DNA from: a virus
DNA: 64,000 bases
IMG/VR virus record: IMGVR_UViG_3300025131_009739
Coordinates: 1 to 64,000 of that record
Direction: 5' to 3' (one strand)
Each line of letters opens with the position of its first letter. The first letter of the stretch is position 1. The notes under the pieces are model-generated. The model did no database searches. It was not told where the DNA came from and saw nothing but the letters and a program-made list of their open reading frames with translations. Shown here piece by piece: positions 7,859-16,327 of the stretch. The translations under genes and the position numbers were made by a program.

Positions 7859-8342
7859 GGTGCATACAACCAGGTATCATCTCCAGTTCAATTCTTCGAT
7901 ACGTTTTTAAAATTAATTTAGCGTACCGTACACCCTGCTGGTTGTTGCTCTTGTTTTTGCCGCGACATCGATAGCCAGAATTATAACCACATAAGCCAAT
8001 GCTTATATCTCCTCGACCATATTTATAAATCCAATGATGAAGTATTTGTGCGCCTTTTCTAATCGCCATTTCAGGATTTTTTTTAAGCTGACGACAGCTT
8101 ACGTATCCAAATTTTCTCGACCATTTTGGGATCACTTGAGTTAAGCCACAGGCTCCTGATTTGCTTTCTGCTTTTGGACTCCATCTGCTCTCAACATAAA
8201 TTAAAGCAGTTAATATAGCTGGATCGATATCATATTTCTCGGAATACTTTACAACTGTGTCCATGTGTTTGCATGCATACTCTGCATTTGGCATACCAAT
8301 TGACAACACGGCAGCACAGATTAATTCGGCATAAGTCATCAT
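7851..8342 (-). CDS. Lytic transglycosylase, SLT domain (phage endolysin or virion lysin)
   Basis: Cleaves the MurNAc-GlcNAc bond of peptidoglycan. About 163 residues. The first 20 residues (MMTYAELICAAVLSIGMPNA) resemble a signal peptide or signal anchor. The SLT core follows: catalytic Glu in ALIYVESRW (E51), then SGACGLTQVIP, and CGYNSGYRCRG near the C-terminus. I chose ATG 8342 because it forms ATGA with the upstream gene's stop; upstream codons in frame overlap the co-chaperonin gene. The signal-like start would allow export independent of a holin. It lies far from the other likely lysis genes at 57513-58720. Confidence 0.85.
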   Translation of the reverse strand: MMTYAELICAAVLSIGMPNAEYACKHMDTVVKYSEKYDIDPAILTALIYVESRWSPKAESKSGACGLTQVIPKWSRKFGYVSCRQLKKNPEMAIRKGAQILHHWIYKYGRGDISIGLCGYNSGYRCRGKNKSNNQQGVRYAKLILKTYRRIELEMIPGCMHRE

Positions 8343-8611
8343 CCGTCGTGTACCACCCCACACACATGATTTTCTAAAACAATAGAAAATTCTTCTTCTC
8401 CTACCCTAATATCTTGAATCAGGTGACTGGGAGCAATAATTTTCTCGCCCTTTCTGGCCGCTACGGAACAGTCCGGACTTGCAGACAGTACACGCAAAAG
8501 TGAATATTCTTCAACTTTTTTATATCCCTCTGGCAATAAAACATTTGATTTTTCTTCCTCGTTTTCAAGCTTTTCCACCAACAGGTGCCTATTTCTTGGT
8601 TCAAATTTCAT
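8339..8611 (-). CDS. GroES-like co-chaperonin (gp31-type)
   Basis: 90 residues, the usual size of a GroES subunit. The start NRHLLVEKLE and VLLPEGYKK correspond to the first strand and the mobile loop region of co-chaperonins, followed by the beta-barrel with a GEKIIAP turn and a C-terminal strand ending CGVVHDG. Phage co-chaperonins such as T4 gp31 replace host GroES so that GroEL can fold the capsid protein, and this is the likely role. It is joined to its neighbours on both sides by ATGA overlaps. Confidence 0.72.
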   Translation of the reverse strand: MKFEPRNRHLLVEKLENEEEKSNVLLPEGYKKVEEYSLLRVLSASPDCSVAARKGEKIIAPSHLIQDIRVGEEEFSIVLENHVCGVVHDG

Positions 8612-8835
8612 GCTACTTCTCCTAAAAGGTTTTTATATGTCTCGTATTCTTCCTGTGTGAAAAAATGCCAATATCTCCTCTCGCACCTTTTGCAAAAAAA
8701 TTCCGCTCCAACAGATCCGTCAACAGACTTACGCAATTGGCCGCCGGAAAGCCACGCGTGCTTCCTCAGTCTAGTTCTGGAACCGTCACAAAGTTCGTTT
8801 GCCTCTTTTTCTGGTAATAAATAATTAAGTTTCAT
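8608..8835 (-). CDS. Small protein with one CxxC pair, unknown function
   Basis: 75 residues starting MKLNYLLPEKEANELCDG with a strong AAGGAGG upstream. The middle is basic and the C-terminal half holds FCKRCERRYWHFFTQEEY, a CxxC followed by aromatic residues, as in small zinc-ribbon-like phage proteins. It is the first gene of the unit with the co-chaperonin, transglycosylase and the two genes beyond, reading from a consensus promoter. No function recognised. Confidence 0.65.
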   Translation of the reverse strand: MKLNYLLPEKEANELCDGSRTRLRKHAWLSGGQLRKSVDGSVGAEFFCKRCERRYWHFFTQEEYETYKNLLGEVA

Positions 8836-8853
8836 TTTTTATCCTCCTTTTTG

Positions 8854-8882
8854 ATTATAGAATTTTTTGAAACAAATGTCAA
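8854..8882 (-). promoter_or_regulatory. Consensus sigma70-type promoter for the groES-like/transglycosylase unit
   Basis: Minus strand TTGACA (8877-8882), exactly 17 bp, TATAAT (8854-8859): a perfect match. The -35 box overlaps the last codons of the ribonucleotide reductase gene, so this unit can be switched on independently of the reductase. Confidence 0.85.
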
Positions 8883-11293
8883 CCACATTTTGCGTAGCCA
8901 CATTTAGCACAAGTTACACACCCATCTTGATAAGTCAAGCCTTCTTGTTCGCAAACTTCGCAGACTTTATCGCTCTCCACTTTTTCCCCATTTTGAATGT
9001 AGTTCTTAAGAATTCTCGCGACACACCTTGAGAAGCTGAACATGTCACTGTCTCGATCTTTATGGAGTTGTTCAACGAGGAAGCTTGGTTTTGCTCCATG
9101 CCGCAGTGCGAGAGAAATCATTCTTGTGAATGCTGAATTTGTTGGGTTGTCAAAAACGGTCACAACATCTTTGATAAAAATAGCGTCGTCCCCTTCGTCT
9201 ACTTGAAGATCGTATCTGTTGTTTCTGGTTTTAAAGGTGTGTTTTGTCAAAGTTCCATGAATATGTTTTTTTGGGATCTCGATCAAGTTTGAAAGACCTC
9301 CTAAAACTTCATATGGCTTGTCATCATAAATACCGATAAGAATTGTCCATTTTTCACCTTGGATAGTGGTATGGTGGATATCACAAAGAAGGTCTTTCGG
9401 TCTTTTCGGAGCACCATTTTGTGGAAATGTTCCCTTGGAATTTTTTGTTACGAGAACGCCACTTCTGCTTCCGTCAACATAAACTGTTATACCTTTAAGC
9501 CCTTTTTTCCACCCTTCGAAATAAAGTTTGCCTACAACACTTGGGTCGGTGCCCTTTGGTAGGTTGATAGTTGAGCTAATCGAATGATCTATACTTTTTT
9601 GGACGGCAGCCTGAATTTCTACTCTTTTTGGCCAGTCAATTTGGTCACTCTCAACAAAAAAGTCCGGGACTTCTTCCGTTTTTAGTAGATCTAGATATTC
9701 CTGCAGATTGTGGTGGAAAACATCGTATTCTAACCATTTGTCTCCAAGCTCATCGATGTAGTCCGGTGTAATATCTTTTTCGTTGTGAGAAAGCTTGCGC
9801 CTTCGTTTGTAAGAATTTCTAAAGACGGGTTCAAGTCCAGAGCTGGTTTGTGACATAATAGAAACAGAACCAGTGGGAGCGTTTGTAAGAATGGAGATAT
9901 TGCGTCTTCCAAATCTGGAAATTTGTTCCTGCAAAATTTTTGGCAGTTTCGAAATATAGGAATTCGATTTCTCTTTCTCCCAATCAAATACTGGAAAAGC
10001 TCCGCGTTCCTTTGCTAAATTAACACTTTCTGTATACGCAGCATCTCTTAAAGTTTCATAAATTTTTTCTATCACCTTCAAGGCCTCGTCAGAATCATAG
10101 CGAAGGTTCAGACATGCAATTGCGTCCGCTAGTCCATGAGTCCCCAGTCCAGTTCTCCTACCATTTTGACAAGCCTTTAAAAGATTTTTCCATAAAGCTC
10201 TTTCGTCCTTTGTATCACAAATTTTAATAATATTTTCGAGCTTCTCAATCTCAAGTTCCACCAAATCATCTGACAGTCTCATCGCTTGAGTTGCAACTTT
10301 ATAAAGTTTATTAAAATTAAACTTCGGATTCTTGAACGGCTTACTTACGAAATTTTTGAGATTGATCGAAATTAAGCGGCAACTATCATAAGCAGAAAGT
10401 GGTATTTCTCCACAAGGATTCGTCGTAATAGTTTTAAACCCGACATCAGCATAACATTCTGCTGGAAGGTTATTAATGATATTGTCCCACATCATGAGTC
10501 CCGGTTCAGCCGTTTTCGTTGCTGACTCAACAATGAGATCCCACAATTCTTTTGCTTCGATTTCTTTTGTTATGGTTGGGTTACTAGAATTGACAGGGAA
10601 CTGCAAAGTGAACTTTTGTTTATTTTCAACTGCTTCCATGAACTCATCACTTATTTTAACTGATACGTTTGCTCCGGTAACCTTCGTTAAATCGTGTTTC
10701 ATAGCCACAAATTGTTCAACATCAGGATGCTTTACGTCCATCGTGATCATTAACGCTCCTCGTCTTCCGTTCTGCCCGATCATGCGACATACATAAGAAT
10801 AGAAATCAGCGAAGGACCAGGCGCCAGTTGTAGTACCGGCAGAGTTGTTAACAGAGGCGTTTTCGGGACGCAATTCAGAAATGTCGAGCCCTACACCACA
10901 ACGGCGCTTAAACAGGTTAGCGAGGTATTTACCTGAATCAACAATTGAAGAAATATTGTCCTTCGGAGAATCGACGACGACGCAATTTGATAAAGAAACG
11001 TTAACGTAATTGTTTCCAATACCCATCATTGGAGAGCCTTGAGGAACAACGTATTTGAAGTTTTTTAGCAGTTCATATATATCGTCTTGTGAAAGCGCAC
11101 CTTTTCCGCCAAACTTTTGCTCCATTCTGGCAAATTCTTTCGCCATACGAACGTGCATATCGTTAGGGCTCTCTTCTACGAAGTCGCCTTTCTTATTTTT
11201 TAAGGCATACTTGGTCATCCAAACGTTAGCAGCCAGCCGATCATCGTTAAAATATTTTAACGCAGTCTCTTGTACATGTTCTTCACTGTGCAT
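8879..11293 (-). CDS. nrdJ: Ribonucleotide reductase, class II (adenosylcobalamin-dependent)
   Basis: Reduces ribonucleotides to deoxyribonucleotides for phage DNA synthesis. 804 residues. Signs of class II: a short N-terminus (AANVWMTKYALK) without an ATP cone, the active-site block NPCGEIPLSAYDSCRL with the radical-forming cysteine, a partner cysteine in LSNCVVVDSP, and PTGSVSIMSQTSSGLEP. The C-terminal tail carries paired cysteines (CEVC, CVTCAKCGYAKCG) for re-reduction. No small R2 subunit is present nearby, which fits class II. The gene overlaps the helicase end by 11 bases. Activity would need cobalamin from the host. Confidence 0.88.
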   Translation of the reverse strand: MHSEEHVQETALKYFNDDRLAANVWMTKYALKNKKGDFVEESPNDMHVRMAKEFARMEQKFGGKGALSQDDIYELLKNFKYVVPQGSPMMGIGNNYVNVSLSNCVVVDSPKDNISSIVDSGKYLANLFKRRCGVGLDISELRPENASVNNSAGTTTGAWSFADFYSYVCRMIGQNGRRGALMITMDVKHPDVEQFVAMKHDLTKVTGANVSVKISDEFMEAVENKQKFTLQFPVNSSNPTITKEIEAKELWDLIVESATKTAEPGLMMWDNIINNLPAECYADVGFKTITTNPCGEIPLSAYDSCRLISINLKNFVSKPFKNPKFNFNKLYKVATQAMRLSDDLVELEIEKLENIIKICDTKDERALWKNLLKACQNGRRTGLGTHGLADAIACLNLRYDSDEALKVIEKIYETLRDAAYTESVNLAKERGAFPVFDWEKEKSNSYISKLPKILQEQISRFGRRNISILTNAPTGSVSIMSQTSSGLEPVFRNSYKRRRKLSHNEKDITPDYIDELGDKWLEYDVFHHNLQEYLDLLKTEEVPDFFVESDQIDWPKRVEIQAAVQKSIDHSISSTINLPKGTDPSVVGKLYFEGWKKGLKGITVYVDGSRSGVLVTKNSKGTFPQNGAPKRPKDLLCDIHHTTIQGEKWTILIGIYDDKPYEVLGGLSNLIEIPKKHIHGTLTKHTFKTRNNRYDLQVDEGDDAIFIKDVVTVFDNPTNSAFTRMISLALRHGAKPSFLVEQLHKDRDSDMFSFSRCVARILKNYIQNGEKVESDKVCEVCEQEGLTYQDGCVTCAKCGYAKCG

Positions 11294-12695
11294 CTTTCTT
11301 GTTCCTCCCGTTTTTAAATTGTTTATATTTTTCTTTCAGTAAGGTCGCCTGCTCTTTAGTTTCCTTTGCTGCTTTATCTCTAGCTGCTTTAGCATTAAGA
11401 TCGTCGATGGATTCATCAATAGATTCAAACACTTTAATACAGACATTTGAAGTGTCCATAAATATAGGGTGTATCAGTCCATCGGGACCAAACCTATTTT
11501 TAGCAACAAACAATTTTCCAGTGTTTGTATTTTTGTGCTCAATTGTCCTGGAAATGGAAAAAATAAAATCTGCGACGAAACATTTGTTAAAGGCTTCGGA
11601 AATAGATTCCATTGTTATAACTTCAGCATTCAATCCAGACCTATTAGTTTGTGAAGCTGTCCAAACAGGACAGTCGAATATTTGAGCAATCGCTCTTAAC
11701 TCTTCATAAATAGATTCCAACTCCATTCTTTTCTCTTTACGAATAACATTTGGTTTTAAAAGATCTCCGTAATCAACAAGAACCATATCAACATTAAAAT
11801 CTCGTTGCCGTAATTTTTCAAGATGATTTTCTAAAGTTCTTGTAGAGGCTGACTTTGTTGGATATTCTTTAACAATCAAGCCACCTTCAAGGTCTTGAAC
11901 ATTCTCATAAATCTGTTCTTTGAACACAAACAAGTCTTTAAGTGGTACTCCCGTTATACAACTGTCATATCTTGATGCTACCATAGTATCGGATAATTCT
12001 AAAGTGTAATGGACAACATTTTTTCCTTCTTTTATTGCTTGAGCACCAAGATGAACCAAAACCATAGATTTTCCTGCTCCAGTCGGCGCAACAACCACTC
12101 CAAGCTCCCCTCTGCCAAGCCCGCCTTTCGTTATGTCATCAATATAATCCCACCCAGTCGTCACAGGGTTTCTAGATCTAATCTGAAATCTTTTTTCAAA
12201 ATCCTTCAGGTAATCATAGCCAAAATTGTTATCACATCCTAATTTGAGAGCATCGTTAATTGTACATGCAATCTCATCAAATGAAGAGCTTTTGAGAAGC
12301 CCAACACTTTTAAGCATGGCCTCTTTCAGTACTTGTTTCCTACAAAAATCAAGAGCAGTGTCCTTAATATACCCCTCTCCCTCAACTTCCATATCAGATT
12401 TATGAATTCTAGAAAAATAATCTCTCACTTGTTTTTGTGTAGCGTCATTTTCATCATCTAATTCAGAACGCATTATTGTTAGCATGATGCGAACTGTTGG
12501 GTGGACTTTATACTTCTCTCTGTAAGAGAAAACTTTCTCAATAAAAACACGAAGATACTTGAGTTCCAAGAACTGTATATCTAACACCTCTTCGATTTGA
12601 TCGCAAAAAATTCTGTCTTGCAGAATCAGTTGGCATAATTTTTCTTGAAAATCTTTGCCATATTTTGAAAAATCTACTCTCTCTTCTTTTGTCAT
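11283..12695 (-). CDS. Replicative DNA helicase, DnaB/gp41-like
   Basis: Ring helicase that unwinds DNA ahead of the replication fork. 470 residues. An N-terminal helical domain (about 1-170) precedes a RecA-like core with Walker A APTGAGKS at 203-210, Walker B MVLVDYGD, and the later arginine-finger region SRTIEHKN and NRFGPDG typical of DnaB-family helicases. Tail is basic. It likely works with the primase at 62867-63808. The ATG at 12695 follows closely on the tRNA gene; translation overlaps the reductase gene downstream by 11 bases. Confidence 0.9.
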   Translation of the reverse strand: MTKEERVDFSKYGKDFQEKLCQLILQDRIFCDQIEEVLDIQFLELKYLRVFIEKVFSYREKYKVHPTVRIMLTIMRSELDDENDATQKQVRDYFSRIHKSDMEVEGEGYIKDTALDFCRKQVLKEAMLKSVGLLKSSSFDEIACTINDALKLGCDNNFGYDYLKDFEKRFQIRSRNPVTTGWDYIDDITKGGLGRGELGVVVAPTGAGKSMVLVHLGAQAIKEGKNVVHYTLELSDTMVASRYDSCITGVPLKDLFVFKEQIYENVQDLEGGLIVKEYPTKSASTRTLENHLEKLRQRDFNVDMVLVDYGDLLKPNVIRKEKRMELESIYEELRAIAQIFDCPVWTASQTNRSGLNAEVITMESISEAFNKCFVADFIFSISRTIEHKNTNTGKLFVAKNRFGPDGLIHPIFMDTSNVCIKVFESIDESIDDLNAKAARDKAAKETKEQATLLKEKYKQFKNGRNKKDAQ

Positions 12696-12711
12696 AATTG
12701 CTCTTTTTTTT

Positions 12712-12788
12712 TGGTGCGCCCGGCTGGACTTGAACCAGAGACCTCCACCTTATAAGAGTGGCGTTCTAACCTACTGAACTACGAGCGT
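12712..12788 (-). tRNA. tRNA-Ile with UAU anticodon
   Basis: A 77-base cloverleaf with encoded CCA. Reading the minus strand: acceptor stem with six of seven pairs (first pair is A-C), D-arm GTTC/GAAC around AGTAGGTTA, anticodon stem CCACT/GGTGG with loop CTTATAA giving anticodon TAT, and T-arm with TTCAAGT. The anticodon reads AUA isoleucine codons, common in AT-rich genes. Bacteria usually read AUA with a lysidine-modified CAU tRNA, so a plain UAU is less usual. The 49-65 pair and the first acceptor pair are mismatches, so it may be slightly degenerate. Confidence 0.85.
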
Positions 12789-12793
12789 GAATA

Positions 12794-12967
12794 TTAACTA
12801 TAAAAATATTTTATATCATAGTTATACATCTTCTTAATTTTTTTAACGACTGCTTTTGCAATCATCCTTCTAGAAATTTCTGAGGAGATATTTGTTGAAT
12901 AACTGTTAAAATCTTCAAGTATTTCAATTATAATTTTCTCCATCTCTCTATCTTTATCGTGAATCAT
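12794..12967 (-). CDS. Small hypothetical protein (57 aa)
   Basis: A short charged helical frame, MIHDKDREMEKIIIEIL onward, ending just before the tRNA. I chose the ATG at 12967, which lies just after a promoter; a longer frame starting at 13021 would overlap the methyltransferase gene and cover the promoter. No clear ribosome binding site. No function recognised. Confidence 0.45.
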   Translation of the reverse strand: MIHDKDREMEKIIIEILEDFNSYSTNISSEISRRMIAKAVVKKIKKMYNYDIKYFYS

Positions 12968-12973
12968 TATTCT

Positions 12974-13002
12974 AATATACACTAATCTTCTTTCTTTGTC
13001 AA
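12974..13002 (-). promoter_or_regulatory. Sigma70-type promoter for small ORF, tRNA, helicase and reductase
   Basis: Minus strand TTGACA (12997-13002), 17-bp spacer, TATATT (12974-12979). It overlaps the 3' end of the methyltransferase gene and is the nearest promoter upstream of the tRNA, helicase and class II reductase. Confidence 0.8.
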
Positions 13003-13872
13003 GTTCATTCTTTCCATGCACTTGTCATAATATTTTTTATCTAATTCACATCCGATAAAGTTTCTTCCTGTGTTGTTCGCGGCCATGGCAGTTGTCCCAG
13101 AACCAAGAAAACAATCCAAAACAGTGTCACCCTTGTTTGAATGTTTGGTGACTAACTCCTCAAACAAAGGCAGACTCTTCTGAGTTGGATGACATCTATC
13201 TTTTCCCGAATGAATTGGATACTGGTACATGCCGTTATCATACGAACTGTTGAAAGTAGGCTTTTCTTTCTTAACTCCAAGAAGAGCTATTTCCCTACAA
13301 TTTGTAAGATAATTAAGGCTGCTATTGCGAGGCTGCGGGTTTGTTTTTATCCACTCAACAAATCTCAGTTGCTTGAAGTTGGTTCCTTCCATTTTTTCCT
13401 TCAGATAAGATATCTTCCAGAGATCGAAGAATATAATACAAGTTCCGCTATTCTTAAGAACGCGATAAAATTGCTCAACAAACAAATCCAATTGTTCCAT
13501 GGAAAAATCAGAATCCCAAGAGCCAAAGTCAGTTTGAACAGCATATTTTTTGCCGTAAATGCTTCCGTACTTTAGATAATCTTGTTTTAGTTTTTCTAGT
13601 TGCTTACTACGTAAATCCTCCGGCACATTGCCGGCTTCAAACCATCGTTCCCATTCTTCAGCAGACTTATAGTTGCCCCACTCTTTTTCGGTTTTTACAT
13701 CGACCGAGCCAGACTTATTTTGTTGATTTACATGTTTGACCCATTTATCCATACCTGATTCTTTAGAGGTTATGTATGGAGGGTCAATTAGAACGAGGTC
13801 TATAGAGTTGTCTGGAATATCTAATAAAAACTCGAGACCTTCTTTGTTGTATATTTCAATATTATTCTGCAA
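12982..13872 (-). CDS. DNA methyltransferase, N6-adenine/N4-cytosine family (beta class)
   Basis: 296 residues of the N6_N4_Mtase type. Catalytic motif IV, DPPY, is at 30-33, and the S-adenosylmethionine motif FLGSGTT comes late, at about 255-261, giving the circularly permuted beta order. DPPY favours adenine N6 methylation. Other blocks are WIKTNPQPRN and HPTQKS, usual for this family. The start overlaps the end of the DUF262-HNH nuclease by 11 bases, so nuclease and methylase are made together. The arrangement could be a restriction-modification pair or protection of phage DNA from its own nuclease (inference). Confidence 0.9.
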   Translation of the reverse strand: MQNNIEIYNKEGLEFLLDIPDNSIDLVLIDPPYITSKESGMDKWVKHVNQQNKSGSVDVKTEKEWGNYKSAEEWERWFEAGNVPEDLRSKQLEKLKQDYLKYGSIYGKKYAVQTDFGSWDSDFSMEQLDLFVEQFYRVLKNSGTCIIFFDLWKISYLKEKMEGTNFKQLRFVEWIKTNPQPRNSSLNYLTNCREIALLGVKKEKPTFNSSYDNGMYQYPIHSGKDRCHPTQKSLPLFEELVTKHSNKGDTVLDCFLGSGTTAMAANNTGRNFIGCELDKKYYDKCMERMNLTKKED

Positions 13873-15313
13873 CTTGACGACTCATGACTTCTGGTTTTTG
13901 AAAATCAAAATGTGGTTCATTATCCTTAGAGCCCTTCTTTCTATTTTCTTTCGTAGTCATAAGTTCAGCATTTTCTATGGCTGTTTCACCGCCGTTAGCA
14001 ACGGATTTAACATGGTCAGTTTCGTACTTGCCTCCCCTGTAAAGATCAAGTATGTCAACAACATCTCCGTCTCTAGTTTTCCCACCTTGAAGTCCCCACA
14101 ATTCAAGCTTGTCATCGAATGTAAAGTTGTCCTTGCTGGTTCGAATCTTTGGTTTTTCACTTAGCACGCTATTGTTAATAAGCTCTTCTTTCTCATCATA
14201 CAGGTCTCTGCCGAAAAGCAGCGCGGTTTTCCTATAAAATTTTTGATCACCATAAGTCGTAGTCCAATGAATGTAAGACTTTTCTTCTTTCTCTTTTTCT
14301 ATAACAGTTTCAGCATATTCATTATACTTTGTATTCTTCGTTAGGAACCATGTCGAGAAGTCCTTATAATCGTCGATTTGGAGACCATACTCATCAACGA
14401 GGTAAATGACGTCACAGAGATTATGCCACAGTCCGGTTGTTATTTGGTTCTTATTCAGTACCGCAGCCCTACATTTTTTGACCTCTTTTAAAATATTTCT
14501 AACAGTTGTTTGCGTATTTGAGTCGACACTATTATTTTCTTCGTAATATTCATCCAAGGCTTTTTTCTTAAGACTGGTATCGAAGCTTTTGTCATGCTTA
14601 ATGCAAAGCTGCGCTGTCATTGATTCGTGAGTTCTTTTATCGTAGCTATTAGCATTTTTGAATACAAATAGAAAACCATCTCTAATAGTTGACATATTAG
14701 CAATCTCTCTAATAGTTGCCGCCAAGTCAGTTGGATTTGCTTGCCTCCACTCTTGGTGATTTAGCGGTATTGCTCTATTTACGTTCCTAAATATATCACA
14801 CATGGCATCTTTAGAAATTCTCCTTAGTATAATTTTTGTTAGCTGCTTGTAGTGGAGAACAGAGTCTTGCTCTTCTTCATCAAGATCTTTAAAATATTTT
14901 TTTATTCTCGCTCCAGTTACAGAATCCGGAATTAACGCTGGAAGCTTTCCTTCCACAAACCCACTGATCGAGCTTGCGGTGTTATTGCCATCAATGCTAA
15001 TCTCCTCAAACCCCTGATCTAAGACCCCTTGAAAATATTCGATATCTTCCTGAGATTTTTGTTCTTTGGCCCACCTAAGACAATCTTCTACCTTAGCAGT
15101 CATGACTCTTGAACCAACTGCTCCTCCAGTGATAAGATTGCCAACAAATTCTGAACACTGCTTTTTATCCCAACCTGATCCACGGTCAATGCCGCCATAT
15201 CTTTGAAAAGACCCATCCAAAAATGTTTTTAGATATTGTTTAGCAATCTGTTTTATGCTTTGTTTTTCTTCCTTTTCGTCCCAAGGATCCGCGTCAATTA
15301 TTTTATATGTCAT
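13862..15313 (-). CDS. DUF262-type protein with C-terminal HNH nuclease domain
   Basis: 483 residues. The N-terminal half shows the DUF262 (ParB-like, GmrSD/SspE-type) layout: FQRYGGIDRG near 36-45, a conserved DGNNTASSI where DGQQR is usual, and FRNVNRAIPLNHQEWRQ. The C-terminal 54 residues are an HNH domain: YETDHVKSVANGG, then ENAELMTTKENRKKGSK, with the catalytic His and trailing Asn. DUF262-HNH enzymes cut modified or foreign DNA, with nucleotide binding by the first domain. Here the gene is read from its own promoter and overlaps a DNA methyltransferase. Alternatives are host genome degradation or exclusion of competing phages. Confidence 0.75.
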   Translation of the reverse strand: MTYKIIDADPWDEKEEKQSIKQIAKQYLKTFLDGSFQRYGGIDRGSGWDKKQCSEFVGNLITGGAVGSRVMTAKVEDCLRWAKEQKSQEDIEYFQGVLDQGFEEISIDGNNTASSISGFVEGKLPALIPDSVTGARIKKYFKDLDEEEQDSVLHYKQLTKIILRRISKDAMCDIFRNVNRAIPLNHQEWRQANPTDLAATIREIANMSTIRDGFLFVFKNANSYDKRTHESMTAQLCIKHDKSFDTSLKKKALDEYYEENNSVDSNTQTTVRNILKEVKKCRAAVLNKNQITTGLWHNLCDVIYLVDEYGLQIDDYKDFSTWFLTKNTKYNEYAETVIEKEKEEKSYIHWTTTYGDQKFYRKTALLFGRDLYDEKEELINNSVLSEKPKIRTSKDNFTFDDKLELWGLQGGKTRDGDVVDILDLYRGGKYETDHVKSVANGGETAIENAELMTTKENRKKGSKDNEPHFDFQKPEVMSRQVAE

Positions 15314-15347
15314 GCTTAGTAAGCTCTCCTTTTATTTTATATTACTT

Positions 15348-15376
15348 ATCATACATCATCTTTTGCTTGTTGTCAA
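15348..15376 (-). promoter_or_regulatory. Sigma70-type promoter for the DUF262-HNH/methyltransferase pair
   Basis: Minus strand TTGACA (15371-15376), 17-bp spacer, TATGAT (15348-15353). A good AAGGAG lies further down before the nuclease ATG at 15313. The -35 box lies in the last codons of the exonuclease gene. Confidence 0.75.
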
Positions 15377-16327
15377 GCAAAATCTTTTCATTGTTGCAAA
15401 CATTTCTGACCAATCGTATGCACCAATTCCATCTTCAATCATCAAGCCGATGCATTGAGTTTTATTCAACTCAGGTGTCATCTCCTGAATTGCGTACTTA
15501 ATCTTTTGACTTGCCTGCACCGAGATAAGAGGAGTATATAACTGCATCATTTTATAATTTCTCTGTATTTTCTTCTCTCCGCTCAAAATATTATGATGAA
15601 CTTTTAATGGCTTCTCCACTGATTCACAAGCTTCAAAAAGTGTCTGGATCTCATGCGGATTAGCCTCTGAGAGGAACGGAAACCGCTTAGCAACGGTCTT
15701 TAAGCCCGCTCCCCCTACACCGTCTAGATTGTCGCTCTTGTCGCCGCAAATGGCCCTTGCAAGGGCGAAGTTGTTAGGGTGTATACCAAACGTCTCAACT
15801 AGTCTTTTGACGTTTATGAACTCAATTTGGACCGGCCTATAAACTACTGTTTTATCATTACAGAGTTGATAGAAATCTTTATCACTTGAAATTATAACCT
15901 TCTGAGCGTCCTTAAAATGCTGCATTTGTGCAACATAACTAATGATGTCATCTGCTTCAATTTTTTCAATCATGATCTGAGAAACCGGAAGACAATTGAG
16001 ATATGTTATCAGTCTTCGTTGCTGCCAAACTTTATTGTTTTGTTCTTCTTCCTCTGACATGATACGTACATTACGATTAAGACGAATGGGTTTTCTGCCT
16101 TGTTTATAACCTTTGTGCATTGTCTTTCTTTTTCTGCTTCCATCAGGACCATCCCAGCAGACCACGATATGATCAGGCTTCATCTCTCTACAATATTTTT
16201 GGAGAGATTTGAGAAAGCCAAATGCTCCTCCAATTGGCTGACCATTCGAAGCAATTGAAGGGTTAGATATATAAGCTCTCAAATAAATATTGAGAGCATC
16301 AATTATTAATATTCTTTTCAAAACCAC
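15356..16327 (-). CDS. 5'-3' exonuclease / flap endonuclease (Pol I N-terminal domain type, RNase H-like role)
   Basis: Removes RNA primers and flaps, a job done by the N-terminal domain of Pol I or by T4 RNase H. 323 residues. Metal-binding acidic motifs of the PIN/FEN family appear in order: IIDALNIYLRAY at the start, CWDGPDG, EADDIISYVA, ISSDKDFYQL, and CGDKSDNLDGVGGAGLKTV, which is the helix-hairpin-helix entry. The gene stands alone, separate from the polymerase domain encoded at 20746-21945. Start codon is unclear: GTG at 16327 sits right on its Shine-Dalgarno; a TTG at 16321 has AAGG five bases upstream and overlaps the stop of the upstream gene. Confidence 0.88.
   Translation of the reverse strand: MVLKRILIIDALNIYLRAYISNPSIASNGQPIGGAFGFLKSLQKYCREMKPDHIVVCWDGPDGSRKRKTMHKGYKQGRKPIRLNRNVRIMSEEEEQNNKVWQQRRLITYLNCLPVSQIMIEKIEADDIISYVAQMQHFKDAQKVIISSDKDFYQLCNDKTVVYRPVQIEFINVKRLVETFGIHPNNFALARAICGDKSDNLDGVGGAGLKTVAKRFPFLSEANPHEIQTLFEACESVEKPLKVHHNILSGEKKIQRNYKMMQLYTPLISVQASQKIKYAIQEMTPELNKTQCIGLMIEDGIGAYDWSEMFATMKRFCLTTSKR

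Noticed and set aside
12794-13021. Longer form (75 aa) of the small ORF before the tRNA
   Set aside because: It would overlap the methyltransferase gene and span the promoter at 12974-13002.
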